Source of the DNA: Luteolibacter ambystomatis
Lineage (GTDB): Bacteria; Verrucomicrobiota; Verrucomicrobiia; Verrucomicrobiales; Akkermansiaceae
Assembly: GCF_018137965.1 (NCBI RefSeq)
Contig: NZ_CP073100.1
Location: 1,426,001-1,490,000 of the forward strand
Direction: 5' to 3'
Length of the DNA: 64,000 nucleotides
The translations under genes were made by a program, and so were the position numbers. The notes beneath the pieces were generated by a model. That model was not told the DNA's origin, did not search any database, and was given only the letters and a program-made list of their open reading frames with translations. Shown here in pieces: positions 54,414 through 63,567 of the stretch (positions within the stretch are counted from its first letter, which is position 1; every line of letters starts with the position of its first letter).

Positions 54414-55616
54414 TCAGCGTCGGCGCTTCTTGCCGCCACCACCGCTCATTTTGCGGCGCACCGGCTTCGGCGGGGAATCGTCCAGCAGCGCGGTGTAGAT
54501 GTAGTCGAAGCCTTCGAGCTTCTTGCGGTCGATCTTGCGGTCGATGAAGACTTCGACCGACTTCGCGAAATCGAGTTCATCCGCGGTGAGCAGGGTGAAG
54601 GCATCGCCCTCCGCTTCCGCACGGCCGGTGCGGCCGATACGGTGGACGTAGTCTTCGGCATTTTCCGGAACGCGATAGTTGATGACATGGGAGACTCCGG
54701 AGATGTCGATGCCGCGTGCGGCCACATCGGTGGCGACGAGCACTTCGTATTTGCCTTCCTTGAAGCCCTGCAGGGCCTTCATGCGGTCGGCCTGGGCGAT
54801 GTCCGAATGCATCGCGGCAACCTTGTCGTGACCCTGGGTCTTGAGAAGCGAGGTGAGCTGGTCCGCTTCCTTGCGGGTGCGGGTGAAGATCATCACCGAG
54901 TGATAGTCGGTCTTGTCCAGCAGGGCGATCAGCAGTTCATCGCGCTGATCCATGGCGACCGGATAGAAAGCGTGGGTCACGGTGGAGGCCACGGCGCGGC
55001 GGGCGATTTCCACTTCCACCGGATCCTTGAGGCACCACTGGGCGAAGGTCTGGATCGCCGGGGGCATGGTGGCGGAGAAGAACAGTGTCTGGCGTTCGTC
55101 CCACGGACAGAGATTCACGATCTTGCGCACCTGTGGCAGGAAACCCATGTCGAGCATCCGGTCCACCTCATCGAGGATGAGTACCTTGAGTTCGCCGAAG
55201 CGCATGGTGGCGCGGTAGAAATGGTCGACGAGGCGGCCCGGGGTTGCGACCACGATGTCGGCACCCTTTGCCAATTCTTCCTGCTGCTGGCCGTAGCCGA
55301 CGCCACCGTAGAGCAACGCGACTTTCAAGCCGGTGTGCTTGCCATACTTGATGAACTGCTCGGAGACCTGGTGGGCGAGTTCGCGGGTGGGCTCGAGGAC
55401 CAGGATCTGCGGCTTGCCGATCGGAGTGAGCTTGCTCAAGGACGGCAGCGCGAAGGCTGCGGTCTTGCCGGTGCCGGTCTGGGATGCGCCGATCACGTCC
55501 TTCCCTGCCAGAACCAACGGAATGGCTTGCGCCTGGATCGGGGTAGGGGAGGTGTAGCCGGATTCCTCAATGGCTTTCAGGACGGCTTCCGAGAGCCCGA
55601 GTGTGTCAAATCCCAT
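54414..55616 (-). CDS. DEAD-box-family RNA helicase (RhlE-like)
   Basis: The 400-residue protein has the full helicase set: Q motif GYTSPTPIQAQAIP (about 20), motif I ASQTGTGKT (about 45), Ia PTRELAHQ, Ib TPGRL, motif II DEVD (about 150), III SAT, IV VMIFTRTRKEAD, V ATDVAARGID and VI HRIGRTGRAE. Motif II is DEVD rather than DEAD. The order and length match RhlE. A basic Gly/Lys/Arg tail (GGGGKKRRR) may bind RNA. It unwinds RNA in ribosome assembly or decay. It stands alone with its own terminator. Confidence 0.93.
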   Translation of the reverse strand: MGFDTLGLSEAVLKAIEESGYTSPTPIQAQAIPLVLAGKDVIGASQTGTGKTAAFALPSLSKLTPIGKPQILVLEPTRELAHQVSEQFIKYGKHTGLKVALLYGGVGYGQQQEELAKGADIVVATPGRLVDHFYRATMRFGELKVLILDEVDRMLDMGFLPQVRKIVNLCPWDERQTLFFSATMPPAIQTFAQWCLKDPVEVEIARRAVASTVTHAFYPVAMDQRDELLIALLDKTDYHSVMIFTRTRKEADQLTSLLKTQGHDKVAAMHSDIAQADRMKALQGFKEGKYEVLVATDVAARGIDISGVSHVINYRVPENAEDYVHRIGRTGRAEAEGDAFTLLTADELDFAKSVEVFIDRKIDRKKLEGFDYIYTALLDDSPPKPVRRKMSGGGGKKRRR

Positions 55617-55690
55617 GCGCGGCGTTCCTAGTGTCAGGGGGTCAATGGGTCAAGAGAAGACAGGCACGAATCTCCCGGCGTTTTCCGGGA

Positions 55691-56710
55691 TCACGCGGCG
55701 TGGGCCGGGGCTTGGATGAGAAGGCAGTCCTCCAGGAAAGGTTGCAGGTCCTTCATCAGCGGCGGGCCGCCGGGAACAAGCCGGTCGCGGAAATGATCCT
55801 CAATACGCTTCAATGAAAATTCCAGATCCGCGATGATCAGTTCATTGCTACGGCCGCGGACGATGGCCACCAGCACGGCGAAACGGCCCGCACGGGAGAC
55901 GGCGCTGCGGTGCTCGGGAAGCTCGAAGTCCGGGCGTACGCGGCCGTCCGCATCGCGGAGTTGGAGGGCCAGCCGCTGGACGGTGCCTTCCACGCGTTTG
56001 GCCGAGGCATGGCGTCCCGGTTGGTTGCTGGCGAATGAAACCAGAGCGAGGGAATGGACATCCAGAAGGAACACTTCTTCCACCTGAAAGCGGTGGGTTT
56101 TCTCGAACACGATGTCCTCGTAGGTGCGGCTGGTGAAGAGTGCCTGGAGACGCCATAGCAGGCGGTAGAGCGTACCGGGAGCTTGGAACGGACGCTGGGT
56201 CGGCGTGTATTCGGCCAGCGCGCGGCGGATGGTCGAGCGCAGCATCGGTTCCAGATAAGTATCGATGCCGTTTTCTCGGGCATAGACCGCGCTGCGGACG
56301 GCCTGCTCGATGATCGGGCCGAAGGCCTCGCGCAGATCATCGTCGTTGAAATCACGGGCGGCTTCTTCCTGCCCTTCCTTCGCCAGCGGTTCGATTCTCG
56401 TGACCAGCGTCTCATGCGGCTGGGGCGCGTGATCGGCATCGACCGGAGCAGGAGTGAAAATCCGCGGCACGGATACCTGGGGCGTGGCATCGGCGGAGGG
56501 TACTTCCGGAAGCACGGCAAGCGGTGCCGGCCAGGACGCCGGGAACTCATGTCCGGCATTGGCGGGGAGTCCGGGCAGGGGCGGACGTTCCGTGGGCACG
56601 GAGGCAAACGGCTCGAATGGCACGGGCGGGCTGCTCCACAGCGGGGAAGGCCCTCCGTGGGAAACGGGCGCGGGTGTCGGAGCGGGCAGGGGGCGGAGTG
56701 CGGCGGACAT
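55691..56710 (-). CDS. protein of unknown function, Pro-rich N-terminus, coupled to a coiled-coil protein
   Basis: The family is not firmly recognised. The first ~110 of 339 residues are Pro/Ala-rich and probably disordered. The remainder is a folded region: FGPIIEQAVRSAVYARENGI, LRSTIRRALAEYTPTQRPFQ, SRTYEDIVFEKTHRFQVEEV and FLLDVHSLALVSFASN. This resembles, weakly, the conserved block found before the OmpA domain in some cyanobacterial envelope proteins, but no OmpA domain or signal peptide is present. Its ATG overlaps the stop of the preceding gene (TGATG), so the two are translationally coupled and probably form a complex. Confidence 0.6.
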   Translation of the reverse strand: MSAALRPLPAPTPAPVSHGGPSPLWSSPPVPFEPFASVPTERPPLPGLPANAGHEFPASWPAPLAVLPEVPSADATPQVSVPRIFTPAPVDADHAPQPHETLVTRIEPLAKEGQEEAARDFNDDDLREAFGPIIEQAVRSAVYARENGIDTYLEPMLRSTIRRALAEYTPTQRPFQAPGTLYRLLWRLQALFTSRTYEDIVFEKTHRFQVEEVFLLDVHSLALVSFASNQPGRHASAKRVEGTVQRLALQLRDADGRVRPDFELPEHRSAVSRAGRFAVLVAIVRGRSNELIIADLEFSLKRIEDHFRDRLVPGGPPLMKDLQPFLEDCLLIQAPAHAA

Positions 56711-57312
56711 CAAGGCAGTGGGGGGAGGTTGCCAGGAAGGGATCCGGATTCCGCGGCCTCCGCCAGAGAGCGGGCGGCCTTGGCGATCAGGGCGAAGCGG
56801 CGTTCCAGCTCGTTGCGCTCATGCTGCGGCGGCTGGTGGGCGGAAAGTTCGGAAGTGACCCACTCGCGGACCTTGGCGAGTTCATCACGGAGTTGGGCGG
56901 ACAGTTGCCGGTCCCGGGCTTCGGCTTGCTGGTGGGCGGAATGCTGCCAATCGGTGAGCCATTGGCCGAGCTTCGATTCAAGCTGGGCGGTGCCGCCGAA
57001 GGCCTGCCGTGCGGCGAGGGTTTGCTGGATGTGATCGGCCAGGCGGCGGATTTCCTCCTGATGCCGGATCTCGCGGCTCTCGTTTTCCAACCGCAGGTTG
57101 TCGGACAACCGTTGGAAATGATGCTGGAGTGCCTCCACGCGGGCTTCGATGGCTCCGATCCGGGTTTCCGAAGCGCCGCCATCCGTATGATGAGGCTGCC
57201 TTTCGAGGATCGCCACACGCTGCTCCAAACGGTTCAAATGGCGGCCCACGATGATTTCGCGGATCCGCTCGACCGTCTGCGAGGGATTGGGTGTCTGGGT
57301 GTTTGAGAGCAT
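56710..57312 (-). CDS. coiled-coil protein of unknown function
   Basis: This 200-residue cytosolic protein is almost all helical. Heptad-like patterns run from about 15 to 150 (IVGRHLNRLEQRVAILERQ, RIGAIEARVEALQHHFQRLS, ESREIRHQEEIRRLADHIQQ), and it contains many Gln, Glu, Arg and His residues. There is no signal peptide or catalytic motif. The stop overlaps the start of the next gene by one base, indicating coupled synthesis with the Pro-rich protein. It may be an adaptor or filament-like partner. The upstream gap of 229 nt separates it from the divergent sigma-factor gene. Confidence 0.6.
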   Translation of the reverse strand: MLSNTQTPNPSQTVERIREIIVGRHLNRLEQRVAILERQPHHTDGGASETRIGAIEARVEALQHHFQRLSDNLRLENESREIRHQEEIRRLADHIQQTLAARQAFGGTAQLESKLGQWLTDWQHSAHQQAEARDRQLSAQLRDELAKVREWVTSELSAHQPPQHERNELERRFALIAKAARSLAEAAESGSLPGNLPPLP

Positions 57313-57541
57313 GTCGACTCGCCGTGGGGGAGGCCCCGGGGGTGAAGCCGGAGCACGGGAGGAGATGATGGACCGGGAAACCTAACCTCAGCACGCGGCG
57401 CATGTAAACAAGTTCGCTGAAAGTTCGTACATCCGGATCTTACGGAGTGCCAAACAGTTGCCCCGGAAATCCCCGATCTTCCGCTTGCGCGCCCGCAATG
57501 AGTGAAAGACTTTTGCCCCGGAACCTGTTAATGGAGGCCGG

Positions 57542-58201
57542 ATGTCCGACGACGATGATGACAAACAACGCGACGAAATGTTCGCGCAGGCATACGCCAA
57601 AACGCGCAAGAGCCTGATCGCCCGGCTGGACAACTGGGAGGACCAGAAGACCTGGGATGAGTTCTACCAGACCTACTGGCGCCTCATTTACGCGGTGGCC
57701 ATCAAGTCCGGCCTGAGAGCGGACGAGGCCTCGGACTGCGTGCAGGAAACCATTCTCTCCATCGCAAAGCAGAGCAAACGCAACCTCTACGATCCGGAGC
57801 AGGGTTCCTTTAAAACCTGGCTCATGAACATGACGCGCTGGCGCATCAACGATCAGTTCCGCAAGCGCAAGAAGGACACCGCGATGAGCGGCGGGGATTG
57901 GGAGGATGACCGCAAGACCGCGGTGATCGACCGTTTCGAGGACCCGAAGGGTGATCTGCTCGCCCGTCTCTGGGACGTGGAATGGAAAAAGAACGTGGCC
58001 GATGCCGCTCTGGCACGGGTGAAGGCCCAGGTATCTCCGAAGCAGTATCAGATCTTCCACTACTATGTGGTGAAACAGTGGGACGCGAAAAAGGTGCAGG
58101 ACCACCTGAATGTCAGTATGGCGCAAGTCTATCTCGCCAAGCACCGGGTGGGTTCGGTATTGAAGAAAGAGTTGGCCCGCCTGGAAGAAGATGCCGAATA
58201 G
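57542..58201 (+). CDS. ECF-like sigma-70 factor overlapping a kinase gene
   Basis: The 219-residue protein has sigma region 2 (WDEFYQTYWRLIYAVAIKSG, DEASDCVQETILSIA, FKTWLMNMTRWRINDQFRKR; about 36-110) and region 4 (LARVKAQVSPKQYQIFHYYV, LNVSMAQVYLAKHRVGSVLK; about 155-208). It begins with an acidic MSDDDDDK. No anti-sigma gene is adjacent; the kinase gene starts inside its last codons (11-nt overlap). This suits the sigma groups whose activity is set by Ser/Thr kinases. Direct phosphorylation is a hypothesis. Confidence 0.88.
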   Translation: MSDDDDDKQRDEMFAQAYAKTRKSLIARLDNWEDQKTWDEFYQTYWRLIYAVAIKSGLRADEASDCVQETILSIAKQSKRNLYDPEQGSFKTWLMNMTRWRINDQFRKRKKDTAMSGGDWEDDRKTAVIDRFEDPKGDLLARLWDVEWKKNVADAALARVKAQVSPKQYQIFHYYVVKQWDAKKVQDHLNVSMAQVYLAKHRVGSVLKKELARLEEDAE

Positions 58202-60866
58202 AACCCGCCCCGACCCGATCATTCCCGACCACGAGGTCCTGCGGAAGATCGGGGGGGGAGCGTACGGCGAGGTTTGGCTGGCGCGCGGCGTGACCGGTGC
58301 CTTGCGGGCGGTGAAGATCGTCTGGCGCGAGGATTTCGAGGACGCCCGCGGCTTCGAGCGGGAGTTTGAGGGCATCCTCAAGTTCGAGCCGATCTCCCGC
58401 GATCATCCGGGGTTGGTCAATATCCTCCACGTCGGACGCAGTCCGGACGGGACCTCGTTCTATTACTACGTGATGGAACTGGGGGATGACGTCCGCTCCG
58501 GCGCGGACATCAACCCGGTGGAATACGAACCGCGGACGCTGCGGGCGGATTCCAAGATTTCCGCTGGCACCCGCATGGAAACGGGGCTTTGCATCGATGT
58601 CGGCCTGCGATTGTCGGAGGCCCTCGACCACCTGCATGAGCGGGGTCTGGCACACCGGGACGTGAAGCCGGCCAATGTGATCTTCGTCAATGGAAAGGCG
58701 AAGCTGGCGGACATCGGTCTGGTGGCCACCCGCGACCAGCGCACCTTCGTGGGTACGGAAGGATTCGTACCACCGGAGGGCCCGGGTTCCGCGCAGGCGG
58801 ATGTGTACAGCCTCGGCAAGGTTTTGTATGAGATCGCCACCGGCAAGGATCGTCTCGATTTCCCGGAACTCCCGGACGAACTGCCACCGGTCGAGGAACG
58901 CAAGCGCTGGCTGGAGCTCAACAAGGTGATTTGCGATACCTGCGATCCGCACATCTCCCGCCGCAAGATCCGTACGGCTGCGGAATTGGCGGAGGCACTG
59001 CGGCGGTTGCAGCGCGGAAAACGGCGGAGGCGTTCCGGCATGGCGGCGTGGATGACCTCGCTGGTGCTCGGCGGCTTCGTGGTTTTCGGAGGCTGGGAGG
59101 TTGTCAAGGATGCTCCATGGGTGAAGGACCTGATGGTGAAGGAGCCTCTTGTCGAAGAACGGAAATCACCAAAGCCGCCCCGCATGGGCCAGATCCGCAT
59201 CGTCAGTTTCCCGGAAGGAGCGGACGTTCTGGGCATTGGCGATGAACCGCTTGGTGTCACGCCCTTGGACCTGAAGGTGCCGGTGGGCACCGAGGTGGAA
59301 TACAAGGTGATCATGAACCACTACGCCGTCCTGCCGATCCGGGAAACCGTGCCGGAATCTGCGGTCGGCAGCCCGCTTCTGCTGGGCGGTCCTTTGAAGA
59401 GTTTCACACCGCCGGGAATCGGCGAGCCATGGGAAAACCGCTCGGTCCGCTACATTCCGGAAAAGCAGGGCCACGTTTCCTCCACCTATGTGGGTGAGGC
59501 GGCGTGGATCGAGTTCGCCAACAAGACGAAACTCCAGAACAGCCAGACCAAGTTCCTCAAGGCTTCCGAAAACGGCAAGACGAGCAAGGTGGCCGCGGTT
59601 TCCCGCAAGGATGCGGAAGCCTTCTGCGACTGGTTGCGTGATGACGCCATCCAGGGCGGACGCCTGAGTGACAAGTACGAGATGATCCCGCGGTTCGAGG
59701 CCGAGTTCAACGACCCATCCGATCCGGCGGGAACCGAAGCCGCACGGGCCGCCGGATTGCATCCGTTCCGGGTGTTCGTGCGCCTGATTCCCTATGGCCG
59801 CATCACCGTGGGCACCAACCCTTCAGGAGCCACGGTGTTGCTCAACGGACGCTTCGTGGGCAACACGACCGTCCCGCTGGAGATCGAGCGGATCAAGCCG
59901 GGGCCCTTCACTCTCAGCATCACTTTGGAAGGATACAAGCCGGTCACCTTCGATGAGAAGTCCTCACCTCCGGCGCTGATGGAGCCGGAGGGCTTCCTGC
60001 CCTTCAATGTGAATCTTCAGGAGAACAAGGGCGTGAGATTTGACAGGCCTTGGAAGAACAGCCTCGGCATGCAGTTCGTACCGGTCACCAAGGACCTCAT
60101 GGTTTCCGCCTACGAGACACGAATCTCCGAGTACGACGAGTTCCGCAAGGCGGAGCCGAGAAAGGCGGGCGGAAAGGTCGTCACCAAGGAGGACATGAAG
60201 AGTCATCCGGTGAGCGATGTGACCCGGAACAACGCCAGGGATTTCTGCGTGTGGCTCACCCAGCGGGATCGCAATGACCAGTTGATTTCCGCGATGCACG
60301 AGTACCGCCTGCCCACCGACTGGGAATGGAGCCTGATCGCGGGCCTCAATGAACCGGCCAACCATACGCCGGAATGGCGTGACGTGCATGCGCCGCACAT
60401 TTTTCCCTGGGGACCGGATTGGCCGCCGCCGGAGAAATTCGCCAATCTCGCCGATGTTTCCGCGGATGGCGCCCGGGGCATGCAGCCGAGCCGGGCGATT
60501 CCCGGATACAAGGATGGCTTCGAACGCTCCGCTCCGGTTGGGTCGTTTCCTCCGTCCTACGTCACCTTCAATGACAAACGCTACGAGATCTACGATCTCT
60601 GCGGGAATGTCTATGAGTGGGTATCGGACGATCTGAAGCCGGTGGCGCAATCCCAGAAACCCGGAGCACCGGCCCACACTCCGTATGGCGTGCTCAGGGG
60701 CGGGTCATGGAGCACGTTCCAACCGGCCAACCTCTACACCGGATACCGCAATGCCGTGCCTCCGACCGTGAGTGACGATATCTACGGCTTCCGTGTGGTG
60801 CTTGCCAAAATCCCCTTCACCGAAGAGAACTCCAGCGAATCCGAGACCGATCCCGACCATGGTTGA
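58191..60866 (+). CDS. membrane Ser/Thr protein kinase with PEGA and FGE-sulfatase (SUMF1) domains
   Basis: This 891-residue protein has a kinase domain (about 12-285): glycine loop IGGGAYGEVWLARG, lysine in LRAVKIVW, catalytic loop LAHRDVKPANVIF, then DIG in LADIGL instead of DFG. A membrane helix follows (MAAWMTSLVLGGFVVFGGWE, about 284). PEGA-type repeats occur at about 330-385 and 534-590 (TNPSGATVLLNGRFVGNTTV), with an FGE-like fragment between them (VAAVSRKDAEAFCDWL). The C-terminal FGE-sulfatase domain (about 620-880) has HEYRLPTDWEW, GNVYEWVSDD, LRGGSW and YGFRVV, but I see no active-site Cys pair. It probably senses an envelope signal and acts on the co-encoded sigma factor (inferred). 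It overlaps both neighbours. Confidence 0.88.
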   Translation: MPNRTRPDPIIPDHEVLRKIGGGAYGEVWLARGVTGALRAVKIVWREDFEDARGFEREFEGILKFEPISRDHPGLVNILHVGRSPDGTSFYYYVMELGDDVRSGADINPVEYEPRTLRADSKISAGTRMETGLCIDVGLRLSEALDHLHERGLAHRDVKPANVIFVNGKAKLADIGLVATRDQRTFVGTEGFVPPEGPGSAQADVYSLGKVLYEIATGKDRLDFPELPDELPPVEERKRWLELNKVICDTCDPHISRRKIRTAAELAEALRRLQRGKRRRRSGMAAWMTSLVLGGFVVFGGWEVVKDAPWVKDLMVKEPLVEERKSPKPPRMGQIRIVSFPEGADVLGIGDEPLGVTPLDLKVPVGTEVEYKVIMNHYAVLPIRETVPESAVGSPLLLGGPLKSFTPPGIGEPWENRSVRYIPEKQGHVSSTYVGEAAWIEFANKTKLQNSQTKFLKASENGKTSKVAAVSRKDAEAFCDWLRDDAIQGGRLSDKYEMIPRFEAEFNDPSDPAGTEAARAAGLHPFRVFVRLIPYGRITVGTNPSGATVLLNGRFVGNTTVPLEIERIKPGPFTLSITLEGYKPVTFDEKSSPPALMEPEGFLPFNVNLQENKGVRFDRPWKNSLGMQFVPVTKDLMVSAYETRISEYDEFRKAEPRKAGGKVVTKEDMKSHPVSDVTRNNARDFCVWLTQRDRNDQLISAMHEYRLPTDWEWSLIAGLNEPANHTPEWRDVHAPHIFPWGPDWPPPEKFANLADVSADGARGMQPSRAIPGYKDGFERSAPVGSFPPSYVTFNDKRYEIYDLCGNVYEWVSDDLKPVAQSQKPGAPAHTPYGVLRGGSWSTFQPANLYTGYRNAVPPTVSDDIYGFRVVLAKIPFTEENSSESETDPDHG

Positions 60867-61269
60867 AATCCGCATCGATTACGAAGGCGACCTGCACTGC
60901 AACGCGCTTCACGTGCCCTCCGGCAACCGCATTGCCACCGATGCTCCGGTGGACAACAACGGCCGCGGCGAAGCATTCTCGCCCACCGATCTCGTCGCCA
61001 CCGCACTTGGTGCCTGCATGGCCACCGTCATCGGCATCGTCGCAAAGCGGAAGGAAATCCCGGTGGAGGGAATGAAGGTGGTGGTGCGCAAGCACATGTC
61101 CGAAGATCTGCCCCGCCGCATCGCGAAGCTGGAGGTGGACATGACCATTCCTCTTTCCGCCGATCATCCCGAGCGCAAGGTGCTGGAAAGCGCCGCCCGC
61201 GGCTGCCCGGTCCATCACAGCCTGCACCCGGACATCGAGGTGGTGATGAACTGGACGTGGCAGGGATGA
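60859..61269 (+). CDS. OsmC/Ohr-family peroxiredoxin-like protein
   Basis: The 136-residue protein resembles the OsmC family: NRIATDAPVDNNGRGEAFSP, TDLVATALGACMATVIGIVA (first Cys, about 54) and LESAARGCPVHHSL (second Cys, about 116). The two cysteines are the redox pair that reduces organic hydroperoxides. The start at 60859 (MVEIRIDYEGD) overlaps the kinase gene by 8 nt, so synthesis is coupled. This links the sigma/kinase set with peroxide defence, though the link is inferred. Confidence 0.9.
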   Translation: MVEIRIDYEGDLHCNALHVPSGNRIATDAPVDNNGRGEAFSPTDLVATALGACMATVIGIVAKRKEIPVEGMKVVVRKHMSEDLPRRIAKLEVDMTIPLSADHPERKVLESAARGCPVHHSLHPDIEVVMNWTWQG

Positions 61270-61280
61270 TGCCCTCTCTG

Positions 61281-61306
61281 AAGCCATCCGCTTGAACGGA
61301 TGGCTT
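61281..61306. terminator. hairpin between the OsmC gene and convergent DUF5069 gene
   Basis: AAGCCATCCG (61281-61290) pairs perfectly with 61297-61306 around a 6-nt loop, 12 nt past the OsmC stop. The T tract is weak on both strands; it may serve both convergent genes. Confidence 0.65.
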
Positions 61307-61331
61307 GGAATGATATGATGACGGAGGCTTC

Positions 61332-61748
61332 TCAAGGACGCTCTTCCGCATCCATCAGATCGAAGAAGGTCTGGATATCCTCGCGGTCTTCGAAGCCGGC
61401 TTCCTGTTTCGCTTCCACCAGGCCGGCTTCGTCGTTCCAACCGCGCTTGCGCATGAAGGCGTTCCAGACATCGATCTGTTCCTGGTCCGGCTTGCGGCCG
61501 TGATCGAAGCACCAGTCGAGGATCTCCTCATCGGTGCCGCCCTGCAGCGTGCGCTGCTGGAGATCATCGAAGTCGATGCCAAGCAAGCGGCATACCCGGT
61601 CATCGAAGGTGCGTTTCCCGGCGATCGGGCCGATGTGGTAGCCATCGGGAAGGCGGCTTTCGGCGGTGAGCCGGATCTTGTCGAGAATGCGGCCGAACAC
61701 GGAAATGCCGCCGACCATGTCGCGCGGACTGCGGATGGGGAATGCCAT
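61332..61748 (-). CDS. DUF5069 family protein (third of three)
   Basis: The 138-residue protein is the most typical of the three: IRSPRDMVGGISVFGRILDK, IRLTAESRLPDGYHIGPIAG, FDDRVCRLLGIDFDDLQQRT and GGTDEEILDWCFDHG. No known function. It has no signal peptide. The Kef-like antiporter gene ends 79 nt upstream on the same strand. Confidence 0.88.
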   Translation of the reverse strand: MAFPIRSPRDMVGGISVFGRILDKIRLTAESRLPDGYHIGPIAGKRTFDDRVCRLLGIDFDDLQQRTLQGGTDEEILDWCFDHGRKPDQEQIDVWNAFMRKRGWNDEAGLVEAKQEAGFEDREDIQTFFDLMDAEERP

Positions 61749-61827
61749 GGGAGAAGATTCGCTGCTGACCGGCGGAGGTCAACAGCCGGACCGGGGCTTT
61801 TTGTAACGAGGTCGTGACGGCCGTTGA

Positions 61828-63567
61828 TCAGCTCGCGTCCATCACATCCCCGACCACCTCCTCCGGAACGATGTCCGCGCGGAGATAGGAACTCATCGCC
61901 GAGCGCACCATCGCGACCGCGCTTTCGCGTTCATCATGAATGACGATGACATCCAGCGCGCGCAGCGTTTCCACTTCCTCGGGGAACTTGGCGCGACCGA
62001 AGATCACAATGCCCGGATTGCGCTCGCGCACGAGGGGCAGGGCGATGCGGGTGGCGGTAGTGTTTGGAAACGTGAACGCCACCAGACGCGCCCGCCCGAT
62101 GCCCGCGAGATCGAGGGCTTCCGGATGGGTGGCGTCCGCGAAGAGGACGAGCTGACCCTTTTTCTTCAGGTCGCGGACCGTGTCGGAATTCAATTCCACG
62201 ACCAGCGTGGCCACGCCGCAGCGCTTGAGGGCTTCATTGAGGGAGCGCCCCACCGGACCGTAGCCGATGATGACGGCATGGTCGCCGATCTCCTTGATGG
62301 CCTTGGATGGAGCGAGGGACTCGGGAAGGGGCTTCTTGGATTTGAGCCAGCCGAGCAGTTCCAGCTTGCGGCCTACCGGACCGCTCAACCGCATCAAACC
62401 CGGGACGAGACCCATGGTCACGGCGCTGCAGATCAGCAGGAGCTGCACCGTAGCTGGGTCGAAGGCGCGCAGGTAGGATGCCTTCTGCATCAGCACCAGC
62501 GAGAATTCACCGGTGCTCGCCAGCGAGGCCGCAGCCAGCAGGGCGGGGCGGGGCGGGAGCTTCAGCACCCGTGATGCGGCGAAGGCCACACCACCTTTCA
62601 AGGCAAGGATGGTTATGCAGCCGCCGAGCACGCGCGGCCAATCCGCGGCGATCACCCGCAGGTCGATCTGGAGGCCCACCGAGATGAAGAACAGCGCCAG
62701 AAAGAGATCCTTGAAGGGCAGGATGTCCGCCATGATGCGGTGGCTGTAGATTGATTCACTGACCACCAGTCCTGCGGCGAAGGCACCCAGGGCAAGCGAC
62801 AGATCGAGCGCGCCGCCTGCCATCGCGACGCCGCAACACAGGGCCACCACGGTGAGAGTGAACAGCTCGCGGCTGCGTGTCCGCGCCACCGCATGCAGCA
62901 GCGGTGTGATACCGTAACGGCCCAGCAACAAGGCGCCGCCTAGGAAAAGGACGCCCTTGCCCATCGCCACCAGGACTCCACCGGCCACCGAGCCGTCACT
63001 CTTCCCGTAGAGCGACGGCAGGATCAGGATGAAGACAATCACGAGCAGGTCCTGGAACAAGGCGATGGCCAGTGCCACGCGCGCGCCGGGGTTGTTCGGC
63101 TGTCCGAGATCCTGGAAGGACTTCATCGCCACCGCTGTCGAACTGAGGGAAACGGCGACCGCCAGCACGATCGCCTCCGCCGTGGGAAATCCGAGCCATT
63201 TCGCGATCCCGCCTGCGATCGCACCGGTGAGACCGACCTGCAATCCACCACCTATCAGCGCCTTGCGCCATAGATGGCCCAGTTCGCCCAGTGAGAATTC
63301 GATGCCCAGCGTGAACATCAACAGGATCACACCGATCTCCGCCAGATGCGAAATCACCGCGTCGCTTTCCTCACGACCGCCGACGAATGGCAGCAGACCG
63401 CAATTCGCGATCACGACACCGCACAGCAGATAGCCGACGAGCAGGCTTTGGCGGAACTTGATGAGAACCAGCGACACCAGCACCGCCAGGATCAACACCA
63501 GGCTCAGCAAGGCGAACAACGGGGAGACGTTTGTCGCCCCGCTCGCGACCAACCACATGAAACTCAT
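61828..63567 (-). CDS. Kef-type (CPA2) cation/proton antiporter with NAD-binding RCK domain
   Basis: The 579-residue protein has about twelve membrane segments (about 1-385) of the Na+/H+ exchanger type, with LMFTLGIEFSLGELGHL, ALAIALFQDLLVIVFILILP, FISVGLQIDLR and LASTGEFSLVLMQKA. A C-terminal TrkA-N domain (about 415-530) starts HAVIIGYGPVGRSLNEAL with a GxGxxG nucleotide motif. It resembles KefB/KefC potassium efflux systems. The start at 63567 is preferred because GGAGAG lies 10 nt upstream; ATG at 63585 is in frame. No KefF/G partner gene is nearby. Confidence 0.88.
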   Translation of the reverse strand: MSFMWLVASGATNVSPLFALLSLVLILAVLVSLVLIKFRQSLLVGYLLCGVVIANCGLLPFVGGREESDAVISHLAEIGVILLMFTLGIEFSLGELGHLWRKALIGGGLQVGLTGAIAGGIAKWLGFPTAEAIVLAVAVSLSSTAVAMKSFQDLGQPNNPGARVALAIALFQDLLVIVFILILPSLYGKSDGSVAGGVLVAMGKGVLFLGGALLLGRYGITPLLHAVARTRSRELFTLTVVALCCGVAMAGGALDLSLALGAFAAGLVVSESIYSHRIMADILPFKDLFLALFFISVGLQIDLRVIAADWPRVLGGCITILALKGGVAFAASRVLKLPPRPALLAAASLASTGEFSLVLMQKASYLRAFDPATVQLLLICSAVTMGLVPGLMRLSGPVGRKLELLGWLKSKKPLPESLAPSKAIKEIGDHAVIIGYGPVGRSLNEALKRCGVATLVVELNSDTVRDLKKKGQLVLFADATHPEALDLAGIGRARLVAFTFPNTTATRIALPLVRERNPGIVIFGRAKFPEEVETLRALDVIVIHDERESAVAMVRSAMSSYLRADIVPEEVVGDVMDAS

